This document shows, one piece after another, positions 37,235 through 46,221 of a stretch of 64,000 bases of DNA (position 1 is the first letter of the stretch; each line of letters starts with the position of its first letter). The position numbers were made by a program, and so were the translations under genes. Source of the stretch: Bradyrhizobium sp. sGM-13 (GTDB taxonomy: Bacteria > Pseudomonadota > Alphaproteobacteria > Rhizobiales > Xanthobacteraceae); contig NZ_JAGWDK010000004.1 in the NCBI RefSeq assembly GCF_018398875.1, positions 124,001 to 188,000 of the forward strand, in the 5' to 3' direction. The notes beneath the pieces are model-generated. The model had not been told where the DNA came from. It ran no database searches and saw only the letters and a program-made list of their open reading frames with translations.

Positions 37235-38494
37235 ATGCCTGTCGCGACCGCCGCCAGCCAACAGCCTGCAACCGTCGCCGAAACCGATCCACAAACGCTG
37301 GGCTGGATGCAGGGCTTTCCGCCGCCGGCGGATAAAACCATCAGCTTTCACGACGGCTCGTCCCGCAGCTTCCCCGAATTGCGTTGGGCGTGGAGCAATA
37401 TCCGTCAGCTCGTGCCGACCGTAAACGTCTGGCGCGGGGCAGGGCCCACGTCCGTGTTGCCGCGCGAGGAGCACGACATCGGCGCATCGGCTTCGGTCAC
37501 GATGGACGGGCGGCCGATGACGTTTGCGCGCATGCTCGAGGAAACCTATGCCGACGGCATCGCCGTGCTGCACCGGGGCAAGTTGATCTATGAGCGCTAT
37601 TTCGGTGCGCTGAAGCCGCACAAGCCGCACATCGCGATGTCGGTGACAAAATCGTTCACCGGCACGCTCGCCGGCATTCTGGTCGCGGAGGGCAAGATCG
37701 ATCCGCAGGCGCCGGTCACGGACTATGTGCCGGAGCTTAAGGCCAGCGCGTTCGGCGATGCGCGCGTGCACGAGGCGATGGATATGACCACGGGCCTCGA
37801 ATACACCGAGGTCTATACCGACAAGAATTCCGGCGTGTTCGGGCTGCGGCGGGCGAACGGCATGGCGCCGATCGAGCCGGGCTACGAGGGCGCGACCAAT
37901 ATTTTCGATTTCCTGTGCGCGCAGAAGAAGCAGGGCGAGCACGGCAAGGCCTTCGCCTACAAGACCGTCAATTCAGACGTGCTGGCCTGGATCTGCCGGC
38001 GGGCGAGCGGCATGACCTTGTCCGATCTGCTATCGGAGCGCATCTGGATTCCGATGGGTGCGGAAGAGGACGCGCATTATCACGTCGACCGCATCGGCAC
38101 CGAAAGCGGCGGAGGCGGGCTTTCGACCACGCTGCGCGATCTCGCCCGTTTCGGCGAGACGATCCGCAATCACGGCCGGTTCAATGGTTGCCAGATCGTG
38201 CCGTCTAAAGTCATCGAGGATATCGCGCGCGGCGGCGATCCCGAAAAATTCAAGCCGGCCGGCTACACCACATTACCCGGCGCGTCTTATCGGAACCAGT
38301 GGTGGGTGACCCACAATGCGCACGGCGCCTTCATGGCGCGCGGCGTTCACGGGCAGGGCATCTACATCGATCCGAAGGCCGAGATGGTGATCGCCCGCTA
38401 TGCCTCGCACCCGGCGGCCGGCAACGCCGCCAATGATCCCGTGACGCTGCCGGCTTACATGGCGCTGGCGAAAGATTTGATGGCGGGCGGCTAA
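37235..38494 (+). CDS. Serine hydrolase, beta-lactamase class C / NylB-like
   Basis: The ATG at 37235 gives 419 residues. The penicillin-binding-type Ser136-x-x-Lys139 motif lies in AMSVTKSFTG; the segment YKTVNSDVLAWICRRASGM supplies the Tyr/Asn motif; and HGQGIYIDPKAEMVIARYAS is the conserved C-terminal block. The pattern resembles 6-aminohexanoate-dimer hydrolase (NylB) and related esterases. No signal peptide is seen, so it is probably cytoplasmic. The substrate is unknown. Confidence 0.85.
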   Translation: MPVATAASQQPATVAETDPQTLGWMQGFPPPADKTISFHDGSSRSFPELRWAWSNIRQLVPTVNVWRGAGPTSVLPREEHDIGASASVTMDGRPMTFARMLEETYADGIAVLHRGKLIYERYFGALKPHKPHIAMSVTKSFTGTLAGILVAEGKIDPQAPVTDYVPELKASAFGDARVHEAMDMTTGLEYTEVYTDKNSGVFGLRRANGMAPIEPGYEGATNIFDFLCAQKKQGEHGKAFAYKTVNSDVLAWICRRASGMTLSDLLSERIWIPMGAEEDAHYHVDRIGTESGGGGLSTTLRDLARFGETIRNHGRFNGCQIVPSKVIEDIARGGDPEKFKPAGYTTLPGASYRNQWWVTHNAHGAFMARGVHGQGIYIDPKAEMVIARYASHPAAGNAANDPVTLPAYMALAKDLMAGG

Positions 38495-38502
38495 CACCCG
38501 CC

Positions 38503-38982
38503 CTACGGGTCGCCGCGCACCGCCGCCTCGATCTTCGCCACGTCGATCTTCCCCATCGGCATCATCGCTTCGAACGCGCGCTTGGCGACGTCGCCGCCCT
38601 TGGCCATCGCGTCGGTCAGCACGCGCGGCGTGATCTGCCATGACACGCCCCATTTGTCCTTGCACCAGCCGCAGGCGCTTTCCGTGCCGCCATTGCCGAT
38701 GATCGCGTTCCAGTAGCGGTCGGTCTCTTCCTGGTTGTCGGTGGCGATCTGGAACGAAAAGGCTTCGCTATGCTTGAAGAAGTCGCCGCCGTTGAGACCG
38801 ATGCAGGGGATGCCGCACACGGTGAACTGCACCGTCAGCACCTGGCCGGCCTTGCCGCCGGGAAAGTTCGATGGTGCCTTGAGAATCGAGTCGACGCGGC
38901 TGTCGGGAAATGTCTTCGCGTAGAAATTGGCCGCCTCTTCCGCGTCGTGGTTGTACCACAGGCAGATCGTGTTCTTGCTCAT
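38503..38982 (-). CDS. PhnB-like VOC family protein
   Basis: The ATG at 38982, with GGAGAGCAACG upstream, gives 159 residues. The family signature is LWYNHDAEEAANFYAKTFPD plus the later block DRYWNAIIGNGG and CGWCKDKWGVSWQITP, typical of the '3-demethylubiquinone-9 3-methyltransferase-like' VOC group. Members have no demonstrated methyltransferase activity. A paralogue with the same motifs lies at 50369. Confidence 0.87.
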   Translation of the reverse strand: MSKNTICLWYNHDAEEAANFYAKTFPDSRVDSILKAPSNFPGGKAGQVLTVQFTVCGIPCIGLNGGDFFKHSEAFSFQIATDNQEETDRYWNAIIGNGGTESACGWCKDKWGVSWQITPRVLTDAMAKGGDVAKRAFEAMMPMGKIDVAKIEAAVRGDP

Positions 38983-39308
38983 CGTTGCTCTCCTTGAATG
39001 GGATAATTCCCGTTTCAGGGCAAAGGACGTCCAAACAGGCTGCGTTCCGACACCCCCCGAAAGTTTTTTTGCAACCTCGCGAAATCTCCTCAAATCGCTG
39101 ATTGGCCAGCGGTTGCGGCAATGATTGGACACACGCAGCCGGGCGTTGCAAGCAGCCTTGCGATGGGTGGAAGGGTAATGAAAGGTCTTGCAATTGCCTG
39201 CTTGCATCTGCGGCGGCGTTTTCGATCACCTTTATCGTCTTTATGCTGTTTTGGAAGTGGCTGGACGACGGATCCTTGGCACCCTTGGGTATGATCCTGC
39301 GCTTTCGC
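38983..39308. other. Intergenic stretch with a possible decayed small membrane ORF
   Basis: No convincing gene is seen. A short ATG frame at 39178 (MKGLAIAC) and a shifted frame from about 39200 (ASAAAFSITFIVFMLFWKWL) together could be a broken 40-residue one-helix membrane peptide, but neither has support beyond hydrophobicity. Confidence 0.3.
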
Positions 39309-39845
39309 CGGGCAAATCACTTCTGATTTTCCGAAATCGTGTCAAGCCCCGGAATCAATAGGAATCAAAAATATTCCGCTTTCGTTCTCACCCAAATCAG
39401 TCGCATAACTCCGTCCGTCTCACGGCGAATGAGGGGCGCTCGCGATCGTCACGAACGTGCGGTGAGATGCGGTGGACGCTGATGGCGCGCTAGACGTACG
39501 CGCCGGACGCGTACGGCGAAGTCGTGTGGTTCGGGCGCCGCGGTGCTGGCGTTAAGCTTGCGATAAGAAGCGCAGGCGACGGAGGCAAAAGAGCCGTTCT
39601 CCGGGAAGAGCACGAAGTAAGCCGTAAAGCCATTGCGCAGGGAAGGCCGGAATGCTCCCGCTGCCCTGTATGCTCGTGTGCAGTTTTGTTTGCGCAAATC
39701 GCACGCGAGACCGCGGGTGCAGCAAGCACCCGGTCTTCCCTGCGCCCTCTGAATAAGAGGAGGGCAAAAGAAGACGCAAAGCTCGGGCGCTTCTCGCCGC
39801 TAGAATGCGGACTCACACCCTCGTGCTGTTTGAAACGTAGATCAG
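39309..39845. repeat. Long dispersed repeat, copy 1 (longer form)
   Basis: A roughly 537-base non-coding element beginning CGGGCAAATCACTTCTGATT and ending GCTGTTTGAAACGTAGATCAG. The second copy (45377-45721) matches it closely over the first 270 bases and the last 70, but lacks the middle about 190. The interior contains ORF-like stretches on both strands that do not look like genes. Such long intergenic repeats are known from Bradyrhizobium-type genomes; this assignment is by resemblance. Confidence 0.75.
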
Positions 39846-39965
39846 TCATAGAGTGGGATAGCGCAGCGTATTTCGCCAATCAGCCACGATCGGCGCGGCG
39901 CATCGTCATTGAGCGCCACGATCTATCCACCGCGAAACGATTGGCGATGCGTACCGCCGGCATGT

Positions 39966-40841
39966 TCAAGCTTCCATCAGCCTGGAGGACAGGAATTCGA
40001 TGAAGCGCTGGGTCTTGGCTGGAATGAGGCGAGTTTCGGTCACGGCATGAATGCTGACCGACGACCCCTGCCATTCGGGCAGGACACGCCTGAGCCGGCC
40101 AGAGGCGAGATCGTCGGCGACGATCTTCTCGGCAAGCAGGGCGATGCCCTGGTCGTTGACCGCCAGGGCGCGGGTCATCCCCACACTGTTGAGCGTGAAG
40201 CGGCCGCCAACGCTGACATCGACCTTGTTCATCCCCTGGTGCAGAGTCCAGGTCGTGACCTTCGGCATGCAGACGCATTCATGCTCCGCCAGGTCCGCCG
40301 GTGTCGCGGGCTCGCCTGACGTTTCAATATAGCCAGGAGACGCGTAGAGGTGGCGCGAATGCCGCCCGATCAGGCGCGCGATCAGACTGGAATCTTCCAG
40401 TTTGCCGATGCGGATCGCCACATCGAACGGCTCGGCCACCAAATCGACACGGCGTGGGGTCAGGTCGAATTCGAACGTGATGCCGGGACAGTGCCGCGCG
40501 AAATCGGCGATAATCGGCGTGAGGTAAAGAGTAGCGAAGTCGACCGGGAGCGAAACCCGCAGGACACCGCTCGGCTGCTCAAGCATCGCGCCGAGCTGTT
40601 CGTGCGCGAGCCGTGCCTCGTCGACGATTCGCTTGCTTCGTTCATAATAGAGCTGGCCGGCCTCGGTGAGCTCGATCTTGCGCGTCGTGCGGTGCAGGAG
40701 CCTCAGGCCGATCGCCTTCTCCAGCTCGCTGATACGTCGCGACAGAGTGGAATTTGGCATGCCGACAGCCTCCGCAGCCTTCCGAAAGCTCTTGGCTCGC
40801 GCCACCTCCACGAACAGCGCCATGTCGTTCAAATGACTCAT
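39966..40841 (-). CDS. LysR family transcriptional regulator
   Basis: The ATG at 40841 gives 291 residues. The helix-turn-helix is in FRKAAEAVGMPNSTLSRRISELE with HRTTRKIELTEAG after it; the effector domain is type 2 periplasmic-binding-like. It is divergent from an ene-reductase gene 95 bases away, which is a likely target. Members with the GMPNSTLSRRI pattern often control dehydrogenase or reductase genes. Confidence 0.9.
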   Translation of the reverse strand: MSHLNDMALFVEVARAKSFRKAAEAVGMPNSTLSRRISELEKAIGLRLLHRTTRKIELTEAGQLYYERSKRIVDEARLAHEQLGAMLEQPSGVLRVSLPVDFATLYLTPIIADFARHCPGITFEFDLTPRRVDLVAEPFDVAIRIGKLEDSSLIARLIGRHSRHLYASPGYIETSGEPATPADLAEHECVCMPKVTTWTLHQGMNKVDVSVGGRFTLNSVGMTRALAVNDQGIALLAEKIVADDLASGRLRRVLPEWQGSSVSIHAVTETRLIPAKTQRFIEFLSSRLMEA

Positions 40842-40859
40842 CTGATTGCTCCACAGATG
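40839..40859. promoter_or_regulatory. Candidate LysR operator in the divergent promoter
   Basis: CATCTG (40839-40844) and CAGATG (40854-40859) are inverted arms with nine bases between, overlapping the start codon of the LysR gene. The T-N11-A-like dyad suggests autoregulation and control of the ene-reductase. Based on symmetry only. Confidence 0.3.
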
Positions 40860-40936
40860 GAACATTGATTTCAATTCTGCCGGATTTATCCCGAGATCGG
40901 AATGGTGGACAAGGACTCCAACGAATGGAGAACCCA

Positions 40937-41998
40937 ATGAATCCACTGTTCACCCCGGCTCGCATTGGCCGCTACATGCTTCCCAACCGGCTGGTCATGG
41001 CGCCCATGACCCGCAGCCGCGCCGGCTTCGACGGTACGCCGGGAGAACTGGCGGACGAATATTATGCTCAGCGCGCTGGTGTTGGCCTGATCGTCACCGA
41101 AGGCACCCAGCCCTCGGATGACGGGCAGGGCTACCTCACCACCCCGGGCATCTACACGCCCGCACACGTCGCCGGCTGGCGGAAGGTCACGTCCGCCGTG
41201 CACGACAGGGGCGGCCACATCTTTATCCAGCTCATGCACGCCGGACGCATGTCGCATCCCGACAACACGCCGCATCATCGCCAGGCGGTCGCGCCGTCCG
41301 CGATCGCGCCGGGGACGGGCATGTTCACGGCGACCGGGATGCAGGAGATTCCCACGCCGCGCGCGCTGACGACCGAAGAGGTGCGCCAGACCGTCGCCGA
41401 TTTCCGCCATGCGGCCCGATCAGCGATTGAGGCCGGCGCCGACGGCGTCGAGATTCACGGCGCGAACGCCTACCTTGTCCAGCAGTTCTTCGCGCCGAGT
41501 GCCAACACGCGCACGGACGAATATGGCGGCTCCATGGAGAACCGCGCCCGCTTCGCCGTCGAGGTCGCCACCGCGATCGCAGAGGAGATCGGCGCGGACC
41601 GAACCTCGATCCGCCTGTCCCCGGGCACGACCATGTGGGGGATTGACGAAGGCGCCGAAGGGCCGGATCTCTACCGCCATCTGGTCGCCGAACTCAACAA
41701 GCTCGGGCTGGCCTATGTGCACATCATGCACCAGGGCAACGAGCCATTGCTGGCCGACATTCGCAAGCTCTGGCACCAATCGCTGATCCTCAATCGGCCG
41801 GGTCGTCCGCGCAACCAGATCGGCGCCGACATGGCTTCGGGGTTGGCCGATCTCGAAGCCTATGGGCAGATGGTCCTTGCCAATCCGGACTTCGTCGTGC
41901 GGCTGAAGGCCAATGCAGCGATGAACGAGGCAGACCACAACACCTTCTTCGGTGGCACCGCGCGAGGCTACATCGATTACCCCGCCCTGAGCGCCTAG
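40937..41998 (+). CDS. Old yellow enzyme family ene-reductase (NemA-like)
   Basis: The ATG at 40937 gives 353 residues. FMN-binding and active-site features are present: MAPMTRSRA near the start, the substrate-binding pair in FIQLMHAGRMSHPD, VEIHGANAYLVQQFFAPSAN and the Gly-rich ADMASGLADL region. Old yellow enzymes reduce activated C=C bonds, nitrate esters or nitroaromatics with NAD(P)H. Divergent LysR and the nearby hydroxylaminobenzene-mutase-like remnant (46501) make xenobiotic nitro or enone reduction plausible. Confidence 0.92.
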   Translation: MNPLFTPARIGRYMLPNRLVMAPMTRSRAGFDGTPGELADEYYAQRAGVGLIVTEGTQPSDDGQGYLTTPGIYTPAHVAGWRKVTSAVHDRGGHIFIQLMHAGRMSHPDNTPHHRQAVAPSAIAPGTGMFTATGMQEIPTPRALTTEEVRQTVADFRHAARSAIEAGADGVEIHGANAYLVQQFFAPSANTRTDEYGGSMENRARFAVEVATAIAEEIGADRTSIRLSPGTTMWGIDEGAEGPDLYRHLVAELNKLGLAYVHIMHQGNEPLLADIRKLWHQSLILNRPGRPRNQIGADMASGLADLEAYGQMVLANPDFVVRLKANAAMNEADHNTFFGGTARGYIDYPALSA

Positions 41999-42129
41999 GG
42001 TTCGCGGCCATTCCAGTCGCCGTTCCGCTCCAGCGGGCGGGCCCGCCTTGAATGGCCGCCGTTCTCACAAGGCTGTCTCGGATCGGCAGCTTTCATGGTC
42101 GCAGTTCTCAGCGCAGGCCGAATGGCGCC

Positions 42130-42996
42130 CTAGAGACGAAGGATCTTGATGAGGGCGGCATGCTCTTCGGGGCCGTAGCCAGCGTCGATCGCGCGCTTGA
42201 AAAGGGCGGCGGCGAAGGCCGGCACCTCGTGATTTATACCCGCTTCGTGTGCTTGGCGGACGAGGCGAATGATGTCGCTGCCTGAGGTCTTCAGCGAGCT
42301 TTCCGGTGAGTCGTAGTCATTCGTCTGGATGACTTCGCCCAAATGCCTGGCTTCGGCGCCAAGGATCGGAGAAATGTTCGCCAGCAACGCGCCGTAAGCG
42401 TCGACGCGCATTCCTTCTGCCTCCAGGATGAGAGCGCCGTGGCAGAGGCCGATCCATTGACCCATCAGATAAGAGAGCACGGCGGCCGCCATCGCAGACG
42501 CCTCACCGATCGCCTCGCCTGTATGGCTTAGACCACCGGCGAGCACCCGGAGATCCGCTTCCACGCGGCCGAATGTCTGCGTTGGCCCCGAGACGAGGAT
42601 CGCCGTTTCGGCGCCGCCGATCTGGCTTGGCCAAGCCAGGATCGTGCCATCGAGATAGCTGATGCCGTTGGAGCGGGCCCAGGCGGCACCGTCGCGCGCC
42701 TCTTTGGGCGTGCCATTGCCCAATTGGACCAATGTGCGCCCTCCAAGCGCCGCTGCGGTTTCCGGCGCTTCGAGAATATCGCGTGCGGCTTGATAATCGG
42801 ATACGCATATAATTGTGATCGGGCTTGCAGCCACGGCAGCGGACGCGCTTTCTGCGAGCGCGGCCCCCTCGGCGGTCAGCGCCGCGGCCTTGGCAACGCT
42901 ACGGTTCCAGACCGTCACGCGACGGCCAGCGCGCATCAAGGCGCGCGCCAGAGCCGATCCCATCTCGCCGAGGCCAATGATTGTTGCGTCGCTCAT
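42130..42996 (-). CDS. NAD(P)-dependent dehydrogenase, imine-reductase / 6PGDH-like
   Basis: The ATG at 42996 fits the ribosome site AAGGGA; another at 43002 is too close to it. The 288-residue product has GLGEMGSALARALMRAGRRV and WNRS at the N-terminus and a long helical C-terminal domain. Family features (VQLGNGTPKEARDGAAWA, YLDGTILAWPSQIG) match the beta-hydroxyacid dehydrogenase / imine reductase group, with no catalytic Lys of hydroxyisobutyrate dehydrogenase in the usual place. The divergent HxlR gene is a likely regulator. Confidence 0.83.
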   Translation of the reverse strand: MSDATIIGLGEMGSALARALMRAGRRVTVWNRSVAKAAALTAEGAALAESASAAVAASPITIICVSDYQAARDILEAPETAAALGGRTLVQLGNGTPKEARDGAAWARSNGISYLDGTILAWPSQIGGAETAILVSGPTQTFGRVEADLRVLAGGLSHTGEAIGEASAMAAAVLSYLMGQWIGLCHGALILEAEGMRVDAYGALLANISPILGAEARHLGEVIQTNDYDSPESSLKTSGSDIIRLVRQAHEAGINHEVPAFAAALFKRAIDAGYGPEEHAALIKILRL

Positions 42997-43074
42997 GATC
43001 ATATTCCCTTTGATGCCACGGCAGTCTTCGCCGCAAGGCACAGATCGGGTACAGTCTCCTTCAAATCAATTACT

Positions 43075-43086
43075 TACATAAATGTA
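43075..43086. promoter_or_regulatory. Candidate HxlR operator (TACAT-AA-ATGTA)
   Basis: TACAT at 43075-43079 and ATGTA at 43082-43086 form a short perfect dyad between the divergent dehydrogenase and HxlR genes. HxlR-type winged helix dimers bind such palindromes. Inferred from symmetry and place. Confidence 0.4.
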
Positions 43087-43107
43087 GCCACTTACCAGGA
43101 GGTTCGT

Positions 43108-43470
43108 GTGAAAACCGAAACGACTAAGCGAGCAGGCGCTTGCGGCCTCAACGACGCGCTTGGCGTCATCGGCGGCAAGTGGAAATCGACGATTCTTTGG
43201 GAGCTGCACCTTCGGCCGGTTCGCTTCGGCGCGCTTCGCCGACGCGTGCCCGGGATCAGCGAAAAGGTTTTGTTCGAGCAGCTTCGCCAGTTGGAGGCTG
43301 ACGGCGTCGTCCGGCGTGACGCATTCGACGAAGTCCCTCTGCGCGTCGAGTACTCGCTGACGCCGGCTGGCGCGTTGCTCAACGATGCAGTGCACGCCTT
43401 GGCCGAGTGGGGTACAAAACATGCCTCAAAGCGAGATCAGGCTGTCGCTCTTGTCGAAACCGCGGCGTGA
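43108..43470 (+). CDS. HxlR family transcriptional regulator
   Basis: A GTG at 43108 with a full AGGAGG five bases upstream gives 120 residues. The winged helix shows GVIGGKWKSTILWELHLRPV and FGALRRRVPGISEKVLFEQL, with the conserved N-terminal Cys (GACGLNDALG) that serves as redox or electrophile sensor in several HxlR members. It lies divergent to the dehydrogenase at 42130. Confidence 0.9.
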   Translation: MKTETTKRAGACGLNDALGVIGGKWKSTILWELHLRPVRFGALRRRVPGISEKVLFEQLRQLEADGVVRRDAFDEVPLRVEYSLTPAGALLNDAVHALAEWGTKHASKRDQAVALVETAA

Positions 43471-43531
43471 TCTATGAGGGTCGTAGCGAGCGTAGTTTGG
43501 ATGCCGTCCGACGGGCTACGCGCTGTCATCC

Positions 43532-43602
43532 GCATTTCCATTTCCTGCGCATATGCTAGAAGCCGGTGCGCAGAAGGCCGCTAATGCTTCGTATTGCACA
43601 AG
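43532..43602. repeat. Duplicated 70-base segment, also at 47088-47155
   Basis: GCATTTCCATTTCCTGCGCA followed by TATGCTAGAAGCCG matches the upstream region and first codons of the methyltransferase gene at 47140 (GCATTTCCATTTCCTGCACA...). Here no gene follows, and the start codon context is lost. It looks like a truncated copy. Confidence 0.6.
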
Positions 43603-43617
43603 CCTCGGGCATCCTAT

Positions 43618-43668
43618 GCCGCGAGAATGCGGGCCCATACCCTCCCGCTGTTTGAAATCTTGAATCAG
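43618..43668. repeat. Fragment of the long dispersed repeat (right end)
   Basis: GCCGCGAGAATGCGGGCCCA to CCCGCTGTTTGAAATC and GAATCAG matches the last 50 bases of the long repeats at 39309 and 45377 with several mismatches. Confidence 0.5.
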
Positions 43669-43676
43669 ACGGATGC

Positions 43677-43817
43677 TTTCAGGTGCGCGCGCTTCAGGAC
43701 TGCGTGCTGTTTCTTCAGGCGCAGAAACTCGGCCTGGTGGTGTTGACCGCGAATGTCGGCGACTACGATTTCCTGCTCCAACTCATCCCGACGGGGCGGG
43801 CGCTGTTTTACCGCTAG
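43677..43817 (+). pseudogene. C-terminal fragment of a PIN-domain (VapC-like) toxin
   Basis: The frame ending in TAG at 43815-43817 codes FQVRALQDCVLFLQAQKLGL followed by VVLTANVGDYDFLLQLIPTG and RALFYR. This is the usual end of a PIN-domain toxin (acidic Asp in GDYDFL; final LFYR). No start and no upstream part exist; the fragment begins directly after a dispersed repeat fragment, so it is a remnant. No antitoxin gene is present. Confidence 0.65.
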
Positions 43818-44046
43818 GAATGAGGCCGCGGCCGAACTCAGACTGCCCTGAGGTGTAAGCGCAAAGATCGTCGCCACGCCGGCTGCTGTGGCATCCCGCT
43901 GATCATGGCACGCATTGCGATGGGTCAGTCAGGTTGTATGCCGCAACGCCTTGTGAATGGACGTGAGCTATTGTCATTTGATCCGATCGAAGGCGCTGAC
44001 TAATGCAATGATCCTCTGGGGGCCTTGCAGTCAAGGGGAGGCGTCC

Positions 44047-45222
44047 ATGACTGATCTCAGGGTCACAATCAAAAATACCTCCGAGAGCGGCGGCACATTT
44101 TTGACGCCGGCCTGGCTCGGTTTCCACGATGGACGCTTCGATCTGTTCAACGTCGGCGAAGCGGCTTCGCCGGGGCTCGAGCAATTGGCCGAGGACGGCG
44201 CCGTCGCGATACTTGGCGCCGAGCTCGTCGCCGCCGATGCCGACGGACAGGGTTTGCTCGTCCCCGGCGCCGCCGGCCCGATCGCGACGCAGGAGACCAC
44301 CTCGGCCATCCTCGACGTCGACGGTGTCTCCAATCCCTTCGCGAGTTTCGGATCGATGATTATCCCGTCGAACGATGCGTTCATCGGCACAGATGAGGCG
44401 TTGCGGCTGTTCGACGCCCAGGGTCGCTTCCTCGGCGAGACGACAATCACATTCGCGGGCAAAGATGCTTACGACGCCGGCACCGAAGTAAACACCGAAC
44501 TTGACGCGGCCTTCATCAACCAGACCGCACCCAACACTGGCGCGGATGAGTCCGGTGTCGTTCACCTCCATCCCGGATTCAACGGCTCTCTGGGCAACCC
44601 GGTCGGCGAAGGCGACCAGATCATCCTCGGTGGCGTCAATGAGGCCGGCGAGTTCATTGATCCGGTCGCGGCCGACTTCACCCGTCCGGGCGCCCAGCTC
44701 GCGGAAGTCCACATCAACACGGTTCGCGTTCGGGAAGGAACGGACGGCCGCGATCTGATCATCGGCCGCGGAGACGATGACCTTGTCACGGCGGGCGGGG
44801 GTGACGACACGGTGTTTGGCGGCGCCGGCTGGGATGTTGTCGATGGCGGCAGCGGCGATGACAAGTTTTTTGGCGGCCGGGGCGACGACCAACTCAATGG
44901 CGGCACCGGCGATGACAAGATCTTCGGCGGCCGGGGCGACGACCTGATTGCCGGCGGGGAGGGCGACGACTGGATAGTGGGCGGTGCGGGCGCCGACACG
45001 TTCATGTTCCAAGGCGGCGACGGCAACGACGCGATTGTGGGGTTCGGCAAGGATGACCAGATCGCACTCAATGTCGAGGGCGTCGACAGCTTTGAGGACG
45101 TGCTTGCGCATGCGACACAACGCGCTTTCGGCGTCGCCATCGACTTCGGCGACGACGGCAGCATTTTCCTGCCAGGAGAGTCGCTCCGTGGTCTTTCGGC
45201 CGACAACTTGCTGTTCGCGTAG
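44047..45222 (+). CDS. Spondin_N domain protein with RTX calcium-binding repeats
   Basis: The ATG at 44047, with GGGGAGG upstream, gives 391 residues. Residues 1-215 carry a spondin_N-like domain (VTIKNTSESGGTFLTPAWLG, ASPGLEQLAEDG, PGFNGSLGNP). Residues about 239-320 hold at least seven GGxGxDxxx nonapeptides (GGSGDDKFFGGRGDDQLNG), which bind calcium in a parallel beta roll. A C-terminal domain of about 60 residues ends in LSADNLLFA, fitting type I secretion. No HlyB/HlyD/TolC genes are adjacent. It is probably a secreted adhesive or surface protein. Confidence 0.82.
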   Translation: MTDLRVTIKNTSESGGTFLTPAWLGFHDGRFDLFNVGEAASPGLEQLAEDGAVAILGAELVAADADGQGLLVPGAAGPIATQETTSAILDVDGVSNPFASFGSMIIPSNDAFIGTDEALRLFDAQGRFLGETTITFAGKDAYDAGTEVNTELDAAFINQTAPNTGADESGVVHLHPGFNGSLGNPVGEGDQIILGGVNEAGEFIDPVAADFTRPGAQLAEVHINTVRVREGTDGRDLIIGRGDDDLVTAGGGDDTVFGGAGWDVVDGGSGDDKFFGGRGDDQLNGGTGDDKIFGGRGDDLIAGGEGDDWIVGGAGADTFMFQGGDGNDAIVGFGKDDQIALNVEGVDSFEDVLAHATQRAFGVAIDFGDDGSIFLPGESLRGLSADNLLFA

Positions 45223-45376
45223 GATGTCGTACGGCATCGACATTATGCCAATGCCCGTACAGGCCGAAGCATTATTCACTCGGGGTGGGCACGCGAAGCA
45301 TGCCCACCCACAAGACGCTGCCAAGCGCGTAGGGCGCAATAGCGCAGAACTTAAGGCCGCGTCACAAAGGGCATCA

Positions 45377-45721
45377 CGGGCAAATCACTTCTGATTTTCA
45401 GAAATCGTGTCAAGCCCAAGAATCAATAAGAATCAAAAATATTCTGCGTTCGTTCTCACCCAAATCAGTCGCATAACTCCGTCCGTCTCATCGCAGATGA
45501 GGGGCGTTGGCCATCGTCACGAACGCGCGGTGAGATGCGGTGGACGCTGATGGCGCGCTAGACGTACGCGCAGGAAGCGTACGGCGAAGTCGTGTGGTTC
45601 GGGCGCCGCGGTGCTGGCGTTAAGCTCTAGAGAAGAGGGTCTTTGGATGACGCAAAGCTCGGGCGCTCCTCGCCGCGAGAATGCGGACTCACACCCTCGT
45701 GCTGTTTGAAACGTAGATCAG
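45377..45721. repeat. Long dispersed repeat, copy 2 (internally deleted)
   Basis: About 345 bases beginning CGGGCAAATCACTTCTGATT and ending GCTGTTTGAAACGTAGATCAG. It matches copy 1 (39309-39845) except for an internal deletion near 45635. The rest of the 540-base gap between the RTX gene and DUF3237 has only a small GGGTGGGCACGCG hairpin at 45284-45308. Confidence 0.75.
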
Positions 45722-45762
45722 CTATCGCGAAGCGCGGCCCGATGACAGGCTGCATTCAGCAA

Positions 45763-46221
45763 TCAGGTGACGCGGTAAATGCGGTACTCGATCCGGTTTT
45801 TTCCGGTGAGACGGCCCTCGGCCAAAAATAGATGCTGGTTGAGCCAAGCGTATTTCGGTGCGCCGGCATCGAAGCGCATCGCCATCCGCATGTAATGATC
45901 TTCAAAGCGCGTGGCGTTGGCCGCTTCGGCGGCCTTGGTGAATGCGTCATTCATCTGTACGAGGCCGGTGTAGTGCAGCAGAATAACCGCGTCGTCATCC
46001 GTGATGAATTGCACGCGGACGTCGGGCCGGCCAAAGCCATCCGCGCCCGGCCGGTACCAGTCACCGCCCGGCATCGCGATATGCGCCTTGATACGCGGAC
46101 CTTCCAGTGTGCCTTCGCTCATCTCCCAGTAGATGTGCTCGCCGACGGGCGAGCCTTGCGTCGCCGGCATCGGACCGCGCACGCGCAGACGATAGGTCAT
46201 CTCGAATTCAAGACCAGCCAT
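45763..46221 (-). CDS. DUF3237 domain protein
   Basis: The ATG at 46221, with AAGG upstream, gives 152 residues; an ATG at 46248 would add nine. It has the family pattern LEFEMTYRLRVRGPMPATQG, HIYWEMSEGTLEGPRIKAHI, GGDWYRPGADGFGRPDVRV and FEDHYMRMAMRFDAGAPKYA. The family is an uncharacterised beta-rich fold. It is preceded on its strand by a long dispersed repeat at its 3' side. Confidence 0.85.
   Translation of the reverse strand: MAGLEFEMTYRLRVRGPMPATQGSPVGEHIYWEMSEGTLEGPRIKAHIAMPGGDWYRPGADGFGRPDVRVQFITDDDAVILLHYTGLVQMNDAFTKAAEAANATRFEDHYMRMAMRFDAGAPKYAWLNQHLFLAEGRLTGKNRIEYRIYRVT

Noticed and set aside
39524..40003. 159-codon plus-strand frame in the long repeat
   Set aside because: It spans repeat sequence and the end of the LysR gene; copy 2 lacks the frame, so it is not conserved.
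43665..43877. 70-codon minus-strand frame
   Set aside because: Antisense to the PIN toxin fragment, which matches a known family better.
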